Below, piece by piece: positions 44,262 to 56,264 of a stretch of DNA of 64,000 nt. The stretch lies in assembly GCA_951812335.1 (NCBI GenBank), contig OX638293.1:1410731-1474730 (forward strand), given 5' to 3'. Every line of letters begins with the position of its first letter. Position 1 is the stretch's first letter. The position numbers were made by a program, and so were the translations under genes. The notes below the pieces were generated by a model, which saw only the letters and a list, made by a program, of their open reading frames with translations, made no database searches and was not told the origin of the DNA. This DNA comes from Rhodothermales bacterium. Lineage in GTDB: Bacteria > Bacteroidota > Rhodothermia > Rhodothermales > VXPQ01.

Positions 44262-44696
44262 ATGGCGAAGCCGATCGACGGGTACATTAAGCTCCAGATC
44301 AAGGCCGGACAGGCGAATCCGGCCCCCCCAATAGGCCCCGCATTGGGACAGAAAGGGGTGAACATCATGGAGTTCTGCAAGCAATTCAATGCGGCGACGC
44401 AGGACAGGATGGGGCTTGTCCTTCCTGTCGTGATCACGGTTTATACCGACAAGACCTTCAGCTTTATCGTCAAGAGCCCCCCTGCAGCGGTTCTTCTGAA
44501 GACTGCTGCGAATATTTCGTCGGGATCCGGCGATTCCCTGCGGCACAAAGTGGGAACGGTGACTTGGGAGGATTGCCGTCAGATTGCCGGGCAGAAGATG
44601 CAGGATCTCAACGCATTCGACATGGACAAGGCAGCTTCCATGGTAGCTGGTACGGCGCGTTCAATGGGCATACGCGTTGAAGGCGGACCCTCTTGA
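44262..44696 (+). CDS. rplK: 50S ribosomal protein L11
   Basis: A 144-residue protein with the N-terminal domain [20 protein letters not shown] and [19 protein letters not shown]. The rRNA-binding C-terminal domain has [21 protein letters not shown] and [17 protein letters not shown]. It binds 23S rRNA at the GTPase-associated centre. About 170 bp of AT-richer sequence lies between the preceding repeat and the ATG and probably holds a promoter or L1/L11 regulatory leader that I cannot define. Confidence 0.97.
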   Translation: MAKPIDGYIKLQIKAGQANPAPPIGPALGQKGVNIMEFCKQFNAATQDRMGLVLPVVITVYTDKTFSFIVKSPPAAVLLKTAANISSGSGDSLRHKVGTVTWEDCRQIAGQKMQDLNAFDMDKAASMVAGTARSMGIRVEGGPS

Positions 44697-44787
44697 GCGA
44701 GGCCGTTTTGTATGATCGGGGCAGTGTTCCTGCATCCGTTGCATTCCATCATCGTTGACACAAGCACCACATCCGCTACATATTCGG

Positions 44788-45498
44788 ATGGCGAAAAAAG
44801 GAAAACGTTATCGGCAGGCGGTCGGGATTGTTAAAGGGGCAGGAGGTCCCTTCACGCTCGAAGATGCCTGCACCCTGGTTACGAGGACAGGCGGCGCCAA
44901 ATTCGACGAATCGGTCGATATAGACCTGCGGCTCGGAGTCGATCCGCGTCACGCCGACCAGATGGTGAGAGGCACGGCGGCATTGCCTCACGGTACGGGC
45001 AAGGAGGTGCGCGTGCTTGTACTGGCCAACGAGGGCAAACAGGAAGAGGCCAGAGAGGCTGGCGCCGATCATGTCGGCCTGCATGATCTTATCGAACGCA
45101 TCCGGACGAAAGGGTGGACCGATTTCGATGTCGTGGTCGCTACGCCTGATGTGATGCGCGATGTGGCCAAACTCGGGCGCGTACTGGGACCCAGAGGGCT
45201 TATGCCTAACCCCAAAAGCGGTACGGTAACTATGGATGTCGGTCCGGCTGTGCAACAGGTCAAGGCGGGTAAAATAGACTTTCGCGTGGACAAATCCGGA
45301 AACCTGCATACGCCGATCGGGAAAGTATCGTTTTCCGCAGACCATCTCCGGGAAAATGCGGAGGTGTTCCTGAAGGAAGTGCTTCGGCTGCGTCCCGCAT
45401 CGGCGAAGGGTACGTATGTCCGATCGGCTTCGATCTCGACATCGATGGGGCCGCCGATCCCGCTGGATCGTATCCAGGTCGTGAGTGCGCTTCGGTAG
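44788..45498 (+). CDS. rplA: 50S ribosomal protein L1
   Basis: A 236-residue ribosomal protein and likely autoregulator of the L11-L1 unit. It has [69 protein letters not shown] and [14 protein letters not shown] 44788 is the family start; the upstream extension to 44755 is not conserved. TTGACA at 44755-44760 is noted, but the matching -10 would be too close to the ATG. Confidence 0.97.
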   Translation: MAKKGKRYRQAVGIVKGAGGPFTLEDACTLVTRTGGAKFDESVDIDLRLGVDPRHADQMVRGTAALPHGTGKEVRVLVLANEGKQEEAREAGADHVGLHDLIERIRTKGWTDFDVVVATPDVMRDVAKLGRVLGPRGLMPNPKSGTVTMDVGPAVQQVKAGKIDFRVDKSGNLHTPIGKVSFSADHLRENAEVFLKEVLRLRPASAKGTYVRSASISTSMGPPIPLDRIQVVSALR

Positions 45499-45598
45499 CG
45501 CTTCTCGCCTGTTCATCCCTAATACCTGATTGCAAGCAGTATAGCCGGTTTATGCCGGATAGCCCGAGAGCAACCGATCGAGATAGCGAGGCGCCGAC

Positions 45599-46126
45599 AT
45601 GCCCATGACAAAAACAGAGAAGGAAACGGTCGTTGCGGAGATCGCACAGGTGCTCGACGCAAACACGATCGTGTATCTGACCAATTATTCCGGGCTGACC
45701 GTCAGTCAGGCGAACGATTTACGCAATCGTTTCCGCAATGCTGGCGTGTCGTTCAAGGTGTATAAGAATACCCTGGTGCGCCTCGCAATGGAGGAGCGTC
45801 CCGCGTATAGCGAATTGCTGGAATACCTGAAAGGCCCTACGGCCATCGCATTTGGCGGGGAGCCGTCGGCGCCGGCCCGCGTCATCCGGGATTTCCTGAA
45901 AGACGAATCAGCGACTCGCCCCGAAGTCAAGGCCGTTTATATAGATGGCGCTTTTTACGGGGAGGGCTCGCTGGATACCCTGGCCTCACTCAAGTCGAAA
46001 GACGAGCTCATAGGCGACGTAGTCGGTTTGTTACTTGCTCCTGTTTCGAATGTGGTCGGCAAGGTGCAGGCGCCTGCCCGCAACCTGGCCGCGGCGATTC
46101 GCGAGATCGCAGATCGCGCCGCATGA
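45599..46126 (+). CDS. rplJ: 50S ribosomal protein L10
   Basis: A 175-residue stalk base protein that carries L7/L12 dimers and, with them, usually represses its own operon. It has [47 protein letters not shown] and [13 protein letters not shown] second ATG follows two codons later (45605). The 100-bp upstream gap has a small hairpin CCGG-TTTATG-CCGG that could be part of an L10 leader, but this is weak. Confidence 0.95.
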   Translation: MPMTKTEKETVVAEIAQVLDANTIVYLTNYSGLTVSQANDLRNRFRNAGVSFKVYKNTLVRLAMEERPAYSELLEYLKGPTAIAFGGEPSAPARVIRDFLKDESATRPEVKAVYIDGAFYGEGSLDTLASLKSKDELIGDVVGLLLAPVSNVVGKVQAPARNLAAAIREIADRAA

Positions 46127-46244
46127 CCGTGCGTCATGCCTCACCCTGAAACAATCATCGTCACTTTCATCATCCATCCTTAAATATGCGGCACAGTTGC
46201 CGGAGTACGGCGGCAGAGACTGCTCGCAGGAGAACGAATCCAAC

Positions 46245-46628
46245 ATGGCGGACATCAAAAAAATCGCAGAAGAACTTGTCAATCTCACGGTCAAGGACGC
46301 CAACGATTTGGCTACCCTGCTCGAAGAGGAGTACGGTATCAAGCCGGTTGCAGCGGCCGCGGCAGTCATCGCCGGACCTGCTGCCGGAGGCGACGGGGCA
46401 GCCGGCGCCGAGGAGCAAACGGAATTCGATGTCGTGCTGAAGGGTATCGGGGGCAACAAGATTGCCGTCATCAAGGAGGTGCGCAGCCTCACCGGCCTTG
46501 GTCTCAAGGAAGCGAAGGAGCTTGTGGACGGTGCGCCTAACACCGTCAAGGAAGCTGTCGGTAAGGACGAGGCCCAGGAGATCAGGACCAAGCTTGAGGA
46601 AGCGGGTGCTGAAGTCGAACTCAAGTAA
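46245..46628 (+). CDS. rplL: 50S ribosomal protein L7/L12
   Basis: A 127-residue stalk protein with an N-terminal dimerisation helix ([19 protein letters not shown]), an Ala/Gly hinge (about residues 38-52), and the factor-binding domain [20 protein letters not shown] to [21 protein letters not shown] lies about eleven bases before ATG 46245. The longer open frame upstream is not coding. Confidence 0.97.
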   Translation: MADIKKIAEELVNLTVKDANDLATLLEEEYGIKPVAAAAAVIAGPAAGGDGAAGAEEQTEFDVVLKGIGGNKIAVIKEVRSLTGLGLKEAKELVDGAPNTVKEAVGKDEAQEIRTKLEEAGAEVELK

Positions 46629-46715
46629 ACGAGAGGGGCATGGCGCCTTGTGTGTCACGCATCTTTTGCATCTTTATCGTTCGATACGTTTTTCTCCTTT
46701 CCAGCCACTCCATCC

Positions 46716-49700
46716 ATGCCCCATACTAACGGTCAAGCAACGAAAGGCAAGCGCATATCCTATGCTCGCATACCGACCGTACGCGAATACCCGGATTTTC
46801 TGGATATCCAGCTCCAGTCGTTCGCGGATTTTGCACAGCCGGATGTGTCGCCGGAAGAACGAAAGGATATTGGGCTCCAGGGGGTTTTCAGGGAGCATTT
46901 TCCGATCCAGGACAGCCGTGAGCGGTATACGCTCGAATTCATAGACTACGATCTGGATGCTCCGAAGCATTCGGTGTCGGAGTGTATCGCACAGGGCCTG
47001 ACCTATGCCGTGCCGCTGAAGGCTCGACTTCGCCTGTCGAGCAAAGAAGACGAGGACGAGGACGAACCGGAAGAAGCGATCGAGCAGGAAGTGTACCTCG
47101 GTAATTTGCCGTTCATGACGCGGCAAGGCACTTTCGTCATCAATGGCGCGGAGCGTGTCGTCGTTTCACAGTTGCACCGTAGCCCCGGGGTGTTTTTCGG
47201 TCTAAGCATTCACCCTAATGGAACGGAGCTCTTTTCGGCTCGGGTAATCCCCTTCCGCGGCTCTTGGATCGAGTTTTCGACCGATGTAAGCAACGTCATG
47301 TGGGCTTATATCGATCGGAAGAAAAAACTTCCGGTTACGACGCTTTTGCGTGCGCTGGGACACTCGTCCAACGACGATATTCTGAAAATATTCGATCTGG
47401 CTGACGAAGGAGACGTTTCGACGAAGCGTTTGTTCGGCAAGTCGGTCGGTCGTACTCTGGCCGCTTCGATTACTGTCGAGGAAGTGCATGAGATAATCGA
47501 TGAGGATACCGGAGAGATTCTTGAGGAGCAAAAAAAACGCAAGATTATCTTTCCTGCCGAGCATATGCTTCAGCAGGAAGATTACGCAAAACTAAAGGAA
47601 GCGGGCGTCAAGACCGTCTGGCTACTGAAGAAGGACGAACAGGAGCAACTCGACAAGTCCACGCTGATCGAAACCCTGCGCAAGGACCCTGCCCATTCGT
47701 ATGCCGAGGCGCTGGAATACATGTACCTGCAACTTCGAGGCAGCGAGGCGCCTGATCTGGATAGTGCGCGGGGTATTCTGGACCGGCTCTTTTTCAGTGA
47801 AAAGCGTTACGACCTTGGAGAAGTGGGCCGGTACCGCATTAATACCCGTCTGGAACTCGATACGCCGTCGGATACATTGACGTTGACGCCCGAGGACATC
47901 GTGGCGATTATCCGTGAGCTTGTCAATCTTAAGAATGGCAAGAGCAATGTAGACGATATTGACCATCTCGGCAACCGCCGGGTGCGCACTGTAGGCGAAC
48001 AGCTTGGAACCCAATTCTCGCTGGGCCTTGCACGTATGGCTCGTACGATCAAGGAACGCATGAACCTGCGCGACGCGGACAAGTTTTCGCCGCAAGATCT
48101 GGTAAATGCACGTACGGTTTCGAGTGTGATCAACACCTTCTTCGGAACCAATCAGCTCAGCCAGTTCATGGATCAGACGAATCCGCTGGCAGAGTTGACG
48201 CACAAGCGCCGCATGTCGGCGCTGGGTCCGGGTGGGCTAACGCGTGAACGCGCCGGTTTCGAAGTTCGCGATGTGCATTACACGCACTACGGGCGGTTAT
48301 GTCCTATCGAAACCCCCGAAGGTCCGAATATTGGCCTGATTTCCTCGCTTTGCGTACATGCCACCATCAACGATTTCGGTTTTATCGAAACGCCGTACCG
48401 GGTCGTTAAAGACAGCAAGGTGACGACGCAAATCCGTTTCCTTTCCGCAGAGGAGGAAGATAATGCGGTGATTGCTCAGGCGAATGCCCCGATCGACGAA
48501 GAAGGAAATTTCGTCAATGAGTACGTGAAGTGTCGCTACCGGGGTGATTTTCCCATCGTGCAGCCGGGCAGCGTCGAGTATATGGATGTGGCTCCGAACC
48601 AGATTGTGTCTCCCGCAGCAAGTCTGATTCCTTTTCTCGAGCACGATGACGCCAATCGTGCGCTTATGGGGTCGAATATGCAACGCCAGGCTGTTCCCCT
48701 GTTGCGTGCCGAGGCTCCTCTGGTAGGTACGGGTCTTGAAGGTCGCGTTGCGAAGGATTCGCGCGCGGTGCTCGTTGCGGAAGGAGAGGGGGTCGTCGAG
48801 TATGTCGACGCTACGCGCATCGTTGTGCGCTATGATCGAAACGCGGAGGATTCGGATACGGGTTTCGAAGAGCCTGTGCGCGAGTACCGACTTGTCAAGT
48901 TTCGCCGGACGAACCAGGATACCAGTGTCAACCAGAAACCGATCGTCAGGCAAGGACAGCATGTCTCCTCGGGCACTGTGCTGACGGATGGGTTTGCCAC
49001 GGAAAACGGCGATCTTGCGTTGGGCAAGAATGTACTAGTTGCTTTCATGCCCTGGCGCGGCTACAATTTCGAGGACGCCATCGTGCTGTCCGAGCGTCTC
49101 GTAACCGAGGATGTGTACACTTCTATACATATCGAGGAATTCGAGTTGCAGGTGCGCGATACGAAGCGTGGCGAGGAAGAGCTTACTCGTGAGATTCCGA
49201 ACGTCTCGGAGGAAGCCACGAAGGATCTCGATGAGCGAGGCATCATTCGCGTAGGCGCCGAGGTGAACGCCGGCGATATCATTGTGGGCAAGATCACGCC
49301 CAAGGGCGAAACGGATCCCACCCCGGAGGAGAAACTGCTTCGCGCCATTTTCGGCGACAAGGCCGGCGATGTAAAAGATGCCTCCCTTACCGCGCCCCCG
49401 GGCATGAAGGGCGTTGTCATTGCTACGGAACTGTTTGGCCGGCGCAAACTGGATCCTGTCTCGAAGAAGCTGGAAGGGAAACGCCTTGCCGGGATCGAGG
49501 CGCAGTTCGGTCGCCAGAAAGAAGAACTGGGCAAGATTTTCTGGGAGAAATTCTTCCGGATCGTGGGTCGGAAATCGTCTGCCGGCGTGGAAGACCGCGA
49601 AGGCGCCGTTCTGCTTTCGAAGGGCGCAAAATTCACGAAGACCGCATTGAAGGATATTACGCCTGATCAACTCGGCGCCGGCAAGAATATGACGAACGAT

Positions 49701-50549
49701 CGGGTAACGAACGAGCGCATTCGTCAATTGCTTCGCAATTATGCGCGAGCCTGCAGCCGCATCGATGGGGAAATGAAGCGCGACAAGCATCAGGTACAGA
49801 TGGGGGACGAGCTGCCTCCGGGCATCGTGCAACTTGCGAAGGTGTATGTGGCGCGGAAGCGTAAGGTGCAGGTGGGGGACAAGATGGCTGGTCGCCACGG
49901 AAACAAGGGGGTGGTTGCCCGCATCGTTCCGGTGGAAGATATGCCATTCCTCGAAGACGGAACGCCGGTCGATATCGTGCTCAATCCGCTTGGCGTGCCT
50001 TCGCGCATGAACCTCGGCCAGATATTCGAGACACTTCTCGGATGGGCCGGTAAAAGACTCGGCACTTCGTTCGCGACGCCCATTTTCGATGGTGCGAAGA
50101 TGGACGACATCCGGGCCAGACTCGAGGAAGCGGGCCTGCCGATCGACGGGCGCGCCCAACTCCACGATGGACGTACCGGCAAGAATTTCGATGAAAAAAC
50201 GACGGTGGGTTACATCTATATGCTGAAGCTGAGTCACCTTGTGGAGGACAAGATTCATGCTCGCAGCATTGGACCGTACAGCCTCATTACACAGCAGCCG
50301 CTGGGGGGTAAGGCGCAACTTGGCGGGCAGCGCCTGGGAGAGATGGAGGTATGGGCACTGTATGCCTACGGCGCTGCACATAGCTTGCAGGAGATGCTAA
50401 CCTACAAGTCGGATGACGTCCAAGGGCGATCGAAAGCGTACGAATCGATTGTAAAGGGGGAGAACATGCCTGAGGCCGGTATGCCGGAAAGCTTTCAGGT
50501 CCTTGTTCGAGAGCTTCAGGGGCTTGGCCTCGAAGTCCGTCTCGATTGA
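46716..50549 (+). CDS. rpoB: DNA-directed RNA polymerase subunit beta
   Basis: A 1277-residue catalytic subunit. It has the rifampicin-site segment [20 protein letters not shown], then [60 protein letters not shown] and [20 protein letters not shown] follow. In the rifampicin region the usual Ser of NPLSEIT is Ala. An acidic insert ([18 protein letters not shown]) occurs near residue 110. ATG 46716 gives the normal MPHTNGQ start; the open frame begins 66 bases earlier. Confidence 0.98.
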   Translation: MPHTNGQATKGKRISYARIPTVREYPDFLDIQLQSFADFAQPDVSPEERKDIGLQGVFREHFPIQDSRERYTLEFIDYDLDAPKHSVSECIAQGLTYAVPLKARLRLSSKEDEDEDEPEEAIEQEVYLGNLPFMTRQGTFVINGAERVVVSQLHRSPGVFFGLSIHPNGTELFSARVIPFRGSWIEFSTDVSNVMWAYIDRKKKLPVTTLLRALGHSSNDDILKIFDLADEGDVSTKRLFGKSVGRTLAASITVEEVHEIIDEDTGEILEEQKKRKIIFPAEHMLQQEDYAKLKEAGVKTVWLLKKDEQEQLDKSTLIETLRKDPAHSYAEALEYMYLQLRGSEAPDLDSARGILDRLFFSEKRYDLGEVGRYRINTRLELDTPSDTLTLTPEDIVAIIRELVNLKNGKSNVDDIDHLGNRRVRTVGEQLGTQFSLGLARMARTIKERMNLRDADKFSPQDLVNARTVSSVINTFFGTNQLSQFMDQTNPLAELTHKRRMSALGPGGLTRERAGFEVRDVHYTHYGRLCPIETPEGPNIGLISSLCVHATINDFGFIETPYRVVKDSKVTTQIRFLSAEEEDNAVIAQANAPIDEEGNFVNEYVKCRYRGDFPIVQPGSVEYMDVAPNQIVSPAASLIPFLEHDDANRALMGSNMQRQAVPLLRAEAPLVGTGLEGRVAKDSRAVLVAEGEGVVEYVDATRIVVRYDRNAEDSDTGFEEPVREYRLVKFRRTNQDTSVNQKPIVRQGQHVSSGTVLTDGFATENGDLALGKNVLVAFMPWRGYNFEDAIVLSERLVTEDVYTSIHIEEFELQVRDTKRGEEELTREIPNVSEEATKDLDERGIIRVGAEVNAGDIIVGKITPKGETDPTPEEKLLRAIFGDKAGDVKDASLTAPPGMKGVVIATELFGRRKLDPVSKKLEGKRLAGIEAQFGRQKEELGKIFWEKFFRIVGRKSSAGVEDREGAVLLSKGAKFTKTALKDITPDQLGAGKNMTNDRVTNERIRQLLRNYARACSRIDGEMKRDKHQVQMGDELPPGIVQLAKVYVARKRKVQVGDKMAGRHGNKGVVARIVPVEDMPFLEDGTPVDIVLNPLGVPSRMNLGQIFETLLGWAGKRLGTSFATPIFDGAKMDDIRARLEEAGLPIDGRAQLHDGRTGKNFDEKTTVGYIYMLKLSHLVEDKIHARSIGPYSLITQQPLGGKAQLGGQRLGEMEVWALYAYGAAHSLQEMLTYKSDDVQGRSKAYESIVKGENMPEAGMPESFQVLVRELQGLGLEVRLD

Positions 50550-50628
50550 CCGCACACTGTAGCCGGTCGCCCTGCACGGGAAGGCGTCACGCCCCCGTTC
50601 CAGCATTCAGAATTGCGAAAGAACCAAT

Positions 50629-53600
50629 ATGCCCTACGGAAAGACGCAGCAGATCAAGAAGCATTTCAGTCGAATCACCGTAAGTTTGTCCAGTCCGGAA
50701 AGTGTGCTGGAGCGGTCCCATGGAGAAGTGCTCAAGCCCGAGACGATCAATTACCGGTCTTTCAAGCCGGAAAAGGACGGTCTTTTTTGTGAGAAAATAT
50801 TCGGGCCCGTCAAGGACTGGGAGTGCCATTGCGGAAAGTACAAGCGCATACGGTACAAGGGCATCGTCTGCGACCGCTGTGGCGTAGAGGTAACGCAGAA
50901 AAAAGTGCGCCGCGAGCGCATGGGGCATATCACGCTTAGTGTGCCCGTTGTGCATATCTGGTATTTCAAGACATTGCCGAACAAGATCGGTCATCTCATT
51001 GGTCTCAAATCGAAAGATCTCGAGAAAATCATCTATTATGAAAACTATGTCGTCATTCAGCCGGGAAGCGCCGCAGAGTTCGGCGTCGAGGGAAATCAGC
51101 TCCTGAACGAGGACGAGTATTTCAACATCTTGTACCAGATCCGGGAAGATAACAATCGGCTTTCCGACGACGATCCGAACAAATTCATTGCCCGGATCGG
51201 AGGCGAGGCTGTGGAAACGATCCTGCGGCGCCTGGATCTGCCTTCTCTTTCGCAAAAACTGCGTCACCAGATCAAGACCGAGACAAGTCAGGCTCGCAAG
51301 GCCGATGCCCTGAAGCGCCTTGCAGTCGTCGAAGGGTTCCGCGACGCCAACACGCGGCTCGAAAACAAGCCCGAATGGATGGTTATGCGGGTCATTCCGG
51401 TTATTCCGCCGGAGCTGCGCCCCCTGGTTCCGCTTGAGGGTGGGCGCTTCGCCACTTCCGATCTGAACGATCTGTACCGCCGCGTAATCATTCGCAACAA
51501 CCGGCTGAAACGGCTCATCGACATCAAGGCCCCTGAAGTCATTTTGCGCAACGAGAAGCGCATGCTGCAAGAGGCGGTCGATTCATTGTTCGACAACAGT
51601 CGGAAGGCAAACGCCGTGCGCAGTGATTCGAACCGGGCCCTGAAGTCGCTCAGCGATATGCTCAAGGGCAAACAGGGACGGTTTCGGCAGAACCTGCTCG
51701 GCAAGCGCGTGGATTATTCGGGTCGTTCCGTTATCGTTGTGGGCCCCGAACTGGATATACACCAGTGCGGCTTGCCGAAAGAGATGGCTGTCGAACTGTT
51801 CAAGCCGTTTGTCATTCGCAAGCTTATCGAGCGCGGTATTGTCAAAACGGTCAAGAGTGCAAAGAAAGTGGTGGACCGTCGCACCGCTGACGTATGGGAT
51901 ATTCTCGAGAAGGTGATCGAAGGGCGTCCTGTCATGCTCAATCGGGCCCCCACGTTGCATCGCCTTGGCATACAGGCATTCCAGCCGATTCTCATCGAGG
52001 GCAAAGCCATCCGGTTGCATCCGTTGGTATGTACGGCCTTCAATGCCGATTTCGATGGGGACCAGATGGCGGTGCATGCGCCCCTCAGCCATGACGCCTG
52101 CTTGGAGGCCTGGGTGCTCATGCTTTCGAGCCACAACATTCTCAGTCCTGCGCACGGCGGTCCGGTCGCTGTGCCTACGCAGGACATGGTCCTCGGCTTG
52201 TACTACCTTACGAAAATGCGTTCGGACCAGAAGGGGGACGGCATGCGGTTCGCGAGCGTTACGGAAGTGCGTCAGGCGTACGACCAGGACCAGGTTGCTC
52301 TGCACGCCCGTATCCAGGTGCGCATAGTCCCCGGCAAAATGGAGGAAACGACGGTAGGGCGCGTTCTTTTCAACGAGGTGGTTCCCGAGGAAGTCGGTTT
52401 CATCAACGAAGTACTCACGAAGCGCAATCTGCGCCCGATCATCACACGCGTACTCAAGGCCAGCGGGTTCCAAAAGGCCGCTCGTTTCCTCGACGACATC
52501 AAGCATTTGGGCTTCGAACAGGCTACCACGGCAGGGCTCACCTTCTCGCTGGCCGATATCATCGTGCCGGACATGAAGGAGAAGATTATTTCGGACGCCC
52601 AGGAAGAGGTGGACCGCGTGCGTGGCAACTACGAGATGGGCTTCATGTTCGAGAGCGAGCGCTACAATCAGGTGATCGATATCTGGACGAAGACCAACAA
52701 TCGGGTTTCCGAAACGCTTTTTGAAACCCTTCGGAGCGACAAGGAAGGATTCAACGCTATTTATATGATGGCGGATTCGGGTGCGCGTGGTTCCAAGGAG
52801 CAGATTCGCCAGCTGGGGGGTATGCGTGGCCTCATGGCCAAGCCGCAGAAAAGCCTGGTGGGCTCGGTAGGGGAAATTATCGAGAACCCGATCATTTCGA
52901 ATTTCAAGGAAGGGCTTTCCGTACTTGAATACTTTATTTCGACGCACGGCGCCCGTAAGGGTCTTGCCGATACGGCCCTGAAAACGGCCGACGCCGGATA
53001 CCTGACTCGCCGTCTGGTGGATGTCTCCCAGGATGTGACCATTACCCAGGAGGATTGCGGCACGCTTCGCGGCATCCGGATATCGGCTCTGAAGGATAAT
53101 GAGGAGATTGTCGAGCCGCTGGCCGACCGTATCGTGGGGCGTGTCTCCATGCACGACGTTCGCGACCCGCTTTCCAATCAACTCATCATTGCCGCCAATG
53201 AGATGATCGATGAGCAACGGGCACGGCAGATTTCCGAAACGTCGATCGAGGAAGTCGAAATACGTTCGGCCCTTACATGCGAGTCGCGCCGCGGCGTGTG
53301 CACCTTATGCTACGGGCGAAATCTTTCCACCGGACACATTGTGGAAACGGGCGAAGCGGTCGGTGTGGTCGCTGCGCAGTCCATTGGAGAGCCGGGTACG
53401 CAGCTTACGCTCCGGACCTTCCATATCGGAGGGACGGCGAGTCTTATCTCCGCTGAAAGTACGCTTCAGACGAAATTCGCCGGTAAGGCGGTTTACGAAA
53501 ACCTGCGGACCGTCACGCTTGACGATGGCGAAGGGGCAAAAGATGTTGTTCTGACTCGTCAGGGAGAGGTCTTGATCGTCGATCCCAAGGATTCGGGTCG

Positions 53601-54936
53601 ACGCCTGATTTCGTATGTGATTCCGTACGGGGCCGAGATGCTGATTTCTGACGGAGAGATCGTCGACAAGGGGAGTGTGCTGGCCAGTTGGGATCCCTAC
53701 AACAGTGTGATTCTCTCGGAAGTCTCCGGTAAGATATCCTTCAAGGATATTGTTGAAGGCACAACATACCGGGAAGAATCTGACGAACAGACCGGCCACA
53801 AGGAAAAAGTCATTACCGAGAGTCGCGAGCGCGTGTTGACGCCGGCCCTCATTGTCCAGGGGGACAAGGATACGGAGCGCGAGTATACGCTTCCTGTGCG
53901 GGCGCGCATTCAGGTGGATAAGGGGGAGAAGATTCAGGCAGGGCAGGTCATGGTAAAGATTCCGCGCCAGTCTGCCAAGACGGGCGATATCACGGGCGGC
54001 CTTCCCCGCGTGACCGAATTGTTCGAGGCCCGGATGCCGGTCGACCCGGCGGTTGTTTCCGAGATCGACGGCGTGGTTCGTTTTGGGGGGCGTCGACGCG
54101 GCGCACAGGAAATCATCGTTACGTCTCGCGACGATTCGGAAAGCCGGACGTACCTTGTACCGCTCTCGAGGCACATGCTTGTACACGAGCATGACTTCGT
54201 ACGTGCGGGCGGACGGCTTTCGGACGGGCAGGTATCCCCGCAAGATATTTTGTCCATCAAGGGGCCGCGCGCTGTGCAGGAGTATCTCGTGAACGAGATA
54301 CAGGAAGTGTATCGGATGCAAGGTGTGACGATCAACGACAAGCATATCGAGGTGATTGTTCGCCAGATGATGCAGAAGGCGCGCGTTGCCGACCCGGGCG
54401 ATACGACATTGCTGGAAGACGACACGGTGGACCGATTTGCCATGGAGGAACTCAACAATCGCCTCTACGACCGGTTTGTGGTCACCGATCCAGGCGATTC
54501 CGACCTGTCGGTCGGCGATATTGTAAGCCGGAGGCAAATGAGAGAAGTGAATTCGATGTTGAAACGCCAGGACCTCAAGCAGGTCGCGGTGCGCGAAACG
54601 CAACCGGCCGTGGCGCGACCGATTCTTCTCGGCATCACGCAGGCTGCGCTTTCGACCGATTCGTTCGTGTCGGCAGCCTCCTTCCAGGAGACTACCAAGG
54701 TGCTCACCAACGCGGCTATCAAAGCTCAGGTGGATCCGCTTTACGGACTCAAGGAGAATGTGATTGTTGGACACCCGATTCCGGCAGGAACCGGCCAGCG
54801 CCGTTTCCGTGATGTTGTCGTCGGTTCGAAGACCGAGCTTGCCGAGTTGCAGGCAGCGCTGGGCGGGAATGGAGACCGGGTTTCGGCAGTGCCCGGTGCG
54901 CCGGACGAAAAGACAGAGAAAATTGAAATATCTTAA
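50629..54936 (+). CDS. rpoC: DNA-directed RNA polymerase subunit beta'
   Basis: A 1435-residue subunit with zinc site 1 (Cys66, Cys68, Cys81, Cys84), the catalytic loop [12 protein letters not shown] near residue 471, the bridge/trigger region around [20 protein letters not shown], and the second zinc site in [14 protein letters not shown] near 884. It ends EKTEKIEIS. The TAA stop lies at the boundary of an MITE-like repeat whose terminal AGGATAC begins inside it, so insertion may have set the present end of the gene. Confidence 0.98.
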   Translation: MPYGKTQQIKKHFSRITVSLSSPESVLERSHGEVLKPETINYRSFKPEKDGLFCEKIFGPVKDWECHCGKYKRIRYKGIVCDRCGVEVTQKKVRRERMGHITLSVPVVHIWYFKTLPNKIGHLIGLKSKDLEKIIYYENYVVIQPGSAAEFGVEGNQLLNEDEYFNILYQIREDNNRLSDDDPNKFIARIGGEAVETILRRLDLPSLSQKLRHQIKTETSQARKADALKRLAVVEGFRDANTRLENKPEWMVMRVIPVIPPELRPLVPLEGGRFATSDLNDLYRRVIIRNNRLKRLIDIKAPEVILRNEKRMLQEAVDSLFDNSRKANAVRSDSNRALKSLSDMLKGKQGRFRQNLLGKRVDYSGRSVIVVGPELDIHQCGLPKEMAVELFKPFVIRKLIERGIVKTVKSAKKVVDRRTADVWDILEKVIEGRPVMLNRAPTLHRLGIQAFQPILIEGKAIRLHPLVCTAFNADFDGDQMAVHAPLSHDACLEAWVLMLSSHNILSPAHGGPVAVPTQDMVLGLYYLTKMRSDQKGDGMRFASVTEVRQAYDQDQVALHARIQVRIVPGKMEETTVGRVLFNEVVPEEVGFINEVLTKRNLRPIITRVLKASGFQKAARFLDDIKHLGFEQATTAGLTFSLADIIVPDMKEKIISDAQEEVDRVRGNYEMGFMFESERYNQVIDIWTKTNNRVSETLFETLRSDKEGFNAIYMMADSGARGSKEQIRQLGGMRGLMAKPQKSLVGSVGEIIENPIISNFKEGLSVLEYFISTHGARKGLADTALKTADAGYLTRRLVDVSQDVTITQEDCGTLRGIRISALKDNEEIVEPLADRIVGRVSMHDVRDPLSNQLIIAANEMIDEQRARQISETSIEEVEIRSALTCESRRGVCTLCYGRNLSTGHIVETGEAVGVVAAQSIGEPGTQLTLRTFHIGGTASLISAESTLQTKFAGKAVYENLRTVTLDDGEGAKDVVLTRQGEVLIVDPKDSGRRLISYVIPYGAEMLISDGEIVDKGSVLASWDPYNSVILSEVSGKISFKDIVEGTTYREESDEQTGHKEKVITESRERVLTPALIVQGDKDTEREYTLPVRARIQVDKGEKIQAGQVMVKIPRQSAKTGDITGGLPRVTELFEARMPVDPAVVSEIDGVVRFGGRRRGAQEIIVTSRDDSESRTYLVPLSRHMLVHEHDFVRAGGRLSDGQVSPQDILSIKGPRAVQEYLVNEIQEVYRMQGVTINDKHIEVIVRQMMQKARVADPGDTTLLEDDTVDRFAMEELNNRLYDRFVVTDPGDSDLSVGDIVSRRQMREVNSMLKRQDLKQVAVRETQPAVARPILLGITQAALSTDSFVSAASFQETTKVLTNAAIKAQVDPLYGLKENVIVGHPIPAGTGQRRFRDVVVGSKTELAELQAALGGNGDRVSAVPGAPDEKTEKIEIS

Positions 54937-55012
54937 GGATACTCTGATCGAAGTGGACTTGATCAGAGTATCCATAAAGTGCCGGGCGAAATGATTTTGA
55001 TCGGAGTATCCT
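54934..55012. mobile_element. MITE-like repeat, copy 3 (short composite form)
   Basis: On the minus strand this reads AGGATACTCCGATCAAAA...TTTCGCCCGGCACTTT, the left end of copy 1. A second end, GGATACTCTGATCAAGTCC, resembling copy 2, follows, and the element closes with ATCAGAGTATCCTTA. The inner arms GGATACTCTGATC (54938-54950) and GATCAGAGTATCC (54961-54973) form a perfect 13-bp hairpin right after rpoC, which could act in termination or RNA processing. The internal core is missing. Confidence 0.72.
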
Positions 55013-55154
55013 GTAAGACGTTCTTCAGACAGGTGAGACAGGGCGAAGAGCCTCTTTAGCAATTCTTCGCAGCGTTTTGTAACTCTGGAAGAAATATTCC
55101 GTATTACGGAGTAATGCCCCACGAATTGCTCTGCCAAACGACGAGGCCAGCACC

Positions 55155-56072
55155 ATGTCGAAACGCCCCTTCCGATGCACCGGAAAGTTTCCCGTGCTTG
55201 TCGCTGCGTTTCTGATTGCGGCGAACGCCTACGCCGGCGGCCCTGAGTTGATCGATATCAAGGATACGGTCAAGCGTTCCTACAAGGTTCGACCCGGCGG
55301 TATGTTAGAATTGGATATAGATCGGGGCCGGGTTGAGGTATTGCCAGGGCCTGGTAAAGAGGTGCTCATTGAGGTGGAACGCAAGGTAACGACCGACGAT
55401 CGGTCGAAGGCCGAAAGTATCTTCGAACGGCACGATCTGCAGATTGAGGAACGCGACGGCGGTATCTACGTCGGGTCGCGCTTCGACAATAAGGATAGCT
55501 TCTGGAACCGTATCCGTTCCACCGATCGGCTCAGGGTCCGGGTGCGAGTCAGGATTCCGGAGGATTATAATATTGAATTCAAGGCCGGCGCCGGCAGTGT
55601 CGAATTAGGATCCTTTTCCGGAAACATTTCCGGTGTGACCGGGGCGGGCAACATTGAGATCGGTTCGGTCAGCGGGTCGGTTAATGTGGTGTCGGGGTCC
55701 GGCAATATTGTCATTGAGGGCGCAGGAGGGAAGGTGGAAGTGCATACGGGCGCCGGCAACGTGGATGTCCGGTCCGTACGCGGCGAAGCCACGGTCAAGG
55801 CGGGCGCCGGAAACGTCAAAGTGTTCATCACCGAACAACCGGAGGGAGCGTCCGATTTCAGCACGGGGGCCGGGAACGTGATGGTGTATCTGGCGGGCAG
55901 CATAGGCGTGGATGTCGATGCGGAGTGCGCCGTAGGATCGGCGAGTACGGATTACCCACTCAAGATGGAAGGCAAGTGGACCAGAAAATCCTTCTCCGGC
56001 AGCGTCAATGGCGGGGGGCCGGACCTGCGTCTGTATGCCGCGGTGGGCAATGTGACGTTACGAAAGAGATAA
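55155..56072 (+). CDS. Exported DUF4097-like beta-repeat protein
   Basis: A 305-residue protein with a signal peptide (VLVAAFLIAANAYA, cleavage near residue 28) and a long array of short beta strands. GAGNV/GSGNI-type turns recur about every 17-20 residues (for example VTGAGNIEIGSVSGSV, VHTGAGNVDVRSVRG, STGAGNVMVYL). This is the DUF4097/DUF2807-like right-handed beta-solenoid pattern of exported proteins in Bacteroidota. No catalytic motif is visible. It stands between the rpoC repeat and a terminator, so it is probably a single-gene unit. Confidence 0.75.
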   Translation: MSKRPFRCTGKFPVLVAAFLIAANAYAGGPELIDIKDTVKRSYKVRPGGMLELDIDRGRVEVLPGPGKEVLIEVERKVTTDDRSKAESIFERHDLQIEERDGGIYVGSRFDNKDSFWNRIRSTDRLRVRVRVRIPEDYNIEFKAGAGSVELGSFSGNISGVTGAGNIEIGSVSGSVNVVSGSGNIVIEGAGGKVEVHTGAGNVDVRSVRGEATVKAGAGNVKVFITEQPEGASDFSTGAGNVMVYLAGSIGVDVDAECAVGSASTDYPLKMEGKWTRKSFSGSVNGGGPDLRLYAAVGNVTLRKR

Positions 56073-56116
56073 CGACCGGAGCGCAGCGCTCCAGAGTTTT
56101 CGAATGCGAGCAAATA

Positions 56117-56148
56117 GGGCTGTCCGAAGATATCGGGCGGTCCTTTTT
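56117..56148 (+). terminator. Intrinsic terminator after the DUF4097 gene
   Basis: GGGCTGTCCGA and TCGGGCGGTCC form an 11-bp stem (three G-T wobbles) around AGATA, followed by TTTTT. It separates the DUF4097 gene from the fatty-acid cluster and argues against the upstream ATG at 56151 for the next gene. Confidence 0.7.
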
Positions 56149-56264
56149 CTATGTGGTTTTTATTCACGCGAAGTCTTTTCCTGTCATGTTTTTTTCTTTT
56201 CTTTCAGGGGGTGTATTATCTACAGGATACTTCTTATTCGGAACAGGAAATAGTCGTACCGGAC

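Noticed and set aside
44755..44783. Promoter directly before rplA (TTGACA at 44755)
   Set aside because: Any -10 at proper spacing would place the start at or inside the rplA ATG; rplK and rplA are more simply co-transcribed.
49035..50381. 448-residue minus-strand frame opposite rpoB
   Set aside because: It lies wholly within conserved rpoB and has no start context or family features.
56215..56232. ACAGGATACTTCTT as a further copy of the repeat end
   Set aside because: Only the first AGGATACT bases match, and no second end or core is nearby.
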